Shown: positions 62,501 through 64,000 of the stretch, one piece after another | How positions within the stretch are numbered: position 1 is the first letter of the stretch | Layout: every line of letters starts with the position of its first letter | Assembly: GCA_943788615.1 (NCBI GenBank) | Contig: CALSQY010000004.1 | Location: 124,001 to 188,000 of the forward strand | Origin: UBA4465 sp002292365 | GTDB taxonomy: Bacteria > Bacteroidota > Bacteroidia > Cytophagales > Cyclobacteriaceae | DNA length: 64,000 bases | Direction: 5' to 3' | Notes under the pieces: generated by a model | What the model was told of the DNA's origin: nothing | Seen by the model: the letters and a program-made list of their open reading frames with translations, nothing else | The model's database searches: none | Made by a program: the position numbers and the translations under genes

Positions 62501-63156
62501 TGGCTAAAATTCAAAAAGAGACGGCTTGGAGAGAACTTGCCCAGCAAGTAGCCCATGAAATTAAGAATCCATTAACACCTATGAAGCTAAAGATCCAACA
62601 AATGCAGAGAGCGATGAATGATTCAGAGGTAAATTATGAAGTACTCAACTCTTTACTTGGACAGATTGATAATTTATCTTCTATCGCAGATTCATTTTCT
62701 TCTTTTGCCCAATGGCCCGCACCTCACAATGAAGTATTTGATTTTTCCAAATTAGTAAGAGAAACTTCGTCTCTTTATGCTTCAGATGATTTACAAATTC
62801 ATCTTAGAATAACCAAAGATTTGATGGTTTATGCTGACGTTGATCTTATGCGTCAAATTTTAAATAATCTCATCATAAATGCGGTTCAATCACATGTTGA
62901 AAAGCCATGTTATGTAGAGATATGCTTAGAGGTTAAAGAACACAAATTACTTTTATCGATAGAAGACAAGGGTCAAGGGATTTCGGACATGAATGTAGCT
63001 GATATTTTTAAGTCTTATTTTACCACCAAGAAGAATGGAACAGGAATAGGACTTGTATTTGCAAAGAAAGGAATAGAACAAGCGGGGGGAAATATTTGGT
63101 TTGAGACTAAAAAGGGGGTTGGCACGATTTTCTTTATTACCATGCCAAGGGCATAA
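59584..63156 (+). CDS. Large NtrY-like sensor histidine kinase
   Basis: 1190-residue membrane kinase. In order: helix 1 (about 7-24); a periplasmic region (25-190); a block of 6-8 helices (193-450); a second periplasmic region (455-685); helices at about 684-712 and 725-749; a third periplasmic region (750-893); a helix (893-917); HAMP (922-975); HisKA with VAHEIKNPLTPMKL (His991); and HATPase_c with NNLIINAVQSH, DKGQGIS and GTGIGLVFAKKG. The kinase core resembles NtrY. No response regulator gene is nearby in the window. It starts 26 bases after the cox genes, so it may be part of the same transcript. Confidence 0.9.
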   Translation: MRLRLIKIIVLWFFSAGVIAYWLNMSREGQVALEINNKVSSIISDQLTNLHFFLDQSMHHNGADLQQSFNSNYPIYGYRDGNLIFWNSNAYFPAYERIKTVDTVAFFSDDNINVICLRVSKQEVSGALLELYSIIPIASTFVSKENQSITLFNKQLFSKFDVDFNTQGFPVSYDGKILLKLSATPNATDISVTKLILLLFIALTLFYTINSSLNFLALKSSLGYLAVLVVSLCLWMTYFVLMTMEGIGLMTFRGYQLIPDLLSVKIEQLFFIFIFLLIILLKLTTALFKSKKVLQLTITRFRSFTIVFSLLSSIINAHLLFFGIELIAHYSQASLDITKSVLFSNHRILYYIFLMLLSSCYFFLNHLFYKFFIKTYVSRQHLGYVMILLLAYFIGPFGDQWYIVFPQLIVWGIMFMTGCSFQLTKSKFITLFYLMLIAVFVGILNVRVILKSHARSELVQKQDFALKIQTATDSIGEYYISRLCEKIVKDPIITLRFKNELLATKVIEDRIREIQAPYLDKYVIKTYLLDDKGDSYGYTRTEGINFSKAILRKANTTYYENIYSVPMIENGYHKYYTVIPLIFSSYKGEIILEYTKKKYSSSTVYSSFFKSKNNRSQKVKNYDYGIYQNGMLSHQLGNYKFPLTRAEVCPDINFQGECIQWNQHFYLTKMQDGRMLMVVSNAYSNYAIFANIAFIFILGLFFFGSIFFIMTRLRPIEIFSLTNKIQLYVGLAFLVPTAIVSALILSQLTSSYRAEINRSHQKRAVNIAQNFKQDLGLFLNNNTNKYQLIQKIIEIANFSRSDIILYGAKGQMLASSNEDIFDQNILSKKIHPMAYEHIIDGRGQTKIIEETLAGVKFKTVYVAVYGDQINQLMGVIALPFFDSKNHVNAQQIEVFNNFMVFFTSIFILTLLVGNYGMKGIIKPIKMIAERMRRTQFMSEEIAPLIYKEKDEIGMLVFEYNQMLAKLDQSKNELAKIQKETAWRELAQQVAHEIKNPLTPMKLKIQQMQRAMNDSEVNYEVLNSLLGQIDNLSSIADSFSSFAQWPAPHNEVFDFSKLVRETSSLYASDDLQIHLRITKDLMVYADVDLMRQILNNLIINAVQSHVEKPCYVEICLEVKEHKLLLSIEDKGQGISDMNVADIFKSYFTTKKNGTGIGLVFAKKGIEQAGGNIWFETKKGVGTIFFITMPRA

Positions 63157-63170
63157 CTTTATGAGATTAC

Positions 63171-63920
63171 TTATCTCAGATACATTTGCTTCATTATTTG
63201 AGTGGCAAAGACAAAGTCATTTAATTCTTTCAAGTCAGATTTTGTGATCTCATCATTGGTCCCTTCCCAAAGTTTTTTCCCTTCTAAGAGAAACATAATA
63301 TGATCTCCCATTTCAATTACAGAGTTCATGTCATGGGTTACGATAATCGTCGTGATCAAGTATTCAGAGGTGATTTCTTTAATTAGATTATCTATTTTTA
63401 TGCTAGTCTGAGGGTCTAGACCACTATTGGGTTCGTCACAAAAAAGATAATTGGGTTTATTTACAATAGCTCTAGCTATTCCAACACGTTTTTTCATACC
63501 CCCACTTATTTCAGAAGGCATTTTTTTATTAATATTAACCAAACCAACTCGTTCCAGACAAAAGTTAACCCGATCGATTTTTTCATCTTCAGGAAAGTCT
63601 GTGAGGATGTCAAGAGGAAATTTTACATTTTCTTCTATGTTTTTACTATCAAACAAGGCACTCCCCTGAAAAAGCATACCCATTTCTCGCCTTATTTGTT
63701 TACGATCTTGTTCAGACCCATTAATAAAAGAGCGCTCGTTGTACTTAACATCTCCAAAGTCAGGAGTAATAAGTCCTACAATGTTTTTTAATAATACACT
63801 TTTTCCTGTACCACTTGAACCAATGATTAAATTATTCTTTCCCTTAAAAAAAGTACCTGATATATCGAAAAGCACTTGCTTTTCCTTAAATGATTTTGTT
63901 ATGTTGTTGATTTCTATCAT
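63171..63920 (-). CDS. ABC transporter ATPase, MlaF type
   Basis: Nucleotide-binding subunit of a phospholipid (Mla/MkL) transporter of the outer-membrane lipid asymmetry system. Walker A is GSSGTGKS (34-41), the signature is SGGMKKRVGIARA, and Walker B is NYLFCDEPNSGLDP. The -SGG-MKKR signature and the adjacent permease end identify the Mla class. The ATG overlaps the permease stop (ATGA). It converges with the histidine kinase gene with 14 bases between. Confidence 0.9.
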   Translation of the reverse strand: MIEINNITKSFKEKQVLFDISGTFFKGKNNLIIGSSGTGKSVLLKNIVGLITPDFGDVKYNERSFINGSEQDRKQIRREMGMLFQGSALFDSKNIEENVKFPLDILTDFPEDEKIDRVNFCLERVGLVNINKKMPSEISGGMKKRVGIARAIVNKPNYLFCDEPNSGLDPQTSIKIDNLIKEITSEYLITTIIVTHDMNSVIEMGDHIMFLLEGKKLWEGTNDEITKSDLKELNDFVFATQIMKQMYLR

Positions 63921-64000
63921 CCCATCAAGAGCTGAGCCAGTGCATAGTCAGCCAGAAGAACGGCGATACAACTATTGGTAACGGCTGAGGTTGAAGCCTT
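63917..64000 (-). CDS. MlaE-like permease, 3' end only
   Basis: The last 27 codons of a permease, ending VLLADYALAQLLMG and stop, are visible before the window edge. The ending matches the MlaE/YrbE family and it directly overlaps the mlaF start by 4 bases. The bulk of the gene lies outside. Confidence 0.7.
   Translation of the reverse strand, partial: KASTSAVTNSCIAVLLADYALAQLLMG

Overview
The window is a stretch of chromosome from a member of the Bacteroidota, probably a Saprospiria- or Chitinophagia-like lineage. The phylum call rests on three observations: two secreted proteins with type IX secretion (T9SS) C-terminal sorting domains; an Alternative Complex III operon (actABCDEF) fused to a cytochrome c oxidase cluster; and promoters of the TTTG-N19-TAnnTTTG type typical of the phylum. 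Phylum-restricted families (GSCFA, DUF5683, DUF6048) and menaquinone genes agree with it. The finer placement is inference. The DNA is AT-rich and densely packed with mostly housekeeping genes. I found no tRNA, rRNA, CRISPR array, insertion sequence, phage or defence island.

Layout. 1-845: 3' part of a FecR-type anti-sigma gene cut by the window edge. 849-4929 (minus): menaquinone genes menI-menF-menD-menB, all overlapping. 5122-7274 (plus): a histidine phosphatase and a secreted repeat protein of unknown role. 7652-16177 (minus): Fe-S genes mrp and nfu, an M43 metalloprotease, then ddl, a PASTA membrane protein, a T9SS cargo protein and a rhodanese. 16271-20813 (plus): dnaG, ribBA, a secreted hypothetical protein, surE. 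20810-27714 (minus): GSCFA, a DUF255 lipoprotein, priA, a lipoprotein and DUF6048. 27785-31004 (minus): ribosomal operon rpsF-rpsR-rplI, a coiled-coil membrane protein, a decayed methyltransferase pseudogene and apaG. 31223-31885 (plus): ung. 31911-43257 (minus): lepB, dapB, DUF5683, parB, parA, then yidC, pyrG, serC and a serB-serA fusion. 44219-59557 (plus): the electron-transport operon. 59584-63156 (plus): a giant NtrY-like histidine kinase. 63171-64000 (minus): mlaF and the end of mlaE.

How the genes work together. The men genes make part of the menaquinone that Alternative Complex III oxidises. Electrons then pass through the heme-rich ActA/ActE to the copper/heme oxidase encoded directly downstream, with ctaB, a DUF420 protein and an apparently degenerate SCO-like protein as assembly factors. 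Serine synthesis from 3-phosphoglycerate is covered by two adjacent genes, serBA and serC. Envelope functions (ddl, lepB, yidC, mlaEF, T9SS cargo) and replication or segregation functions (dnaG, priA, parAB, ung) fill most of the rest.

Nothing in the window is a clearly new defence or biosynthetic system. The observations most worth a second look are: the methyltransferase pseudogene at 29907-30613, readable in three frames; the zinc-less DnaG finger; the SerB-SerA fusion; the dyad-plus-promoter ahead of the respiratory operon; the EF-hand-like loop inside DUF420; the SCO-like protein without its copper motif; and a hairpin-rich segment at 5776-5889.
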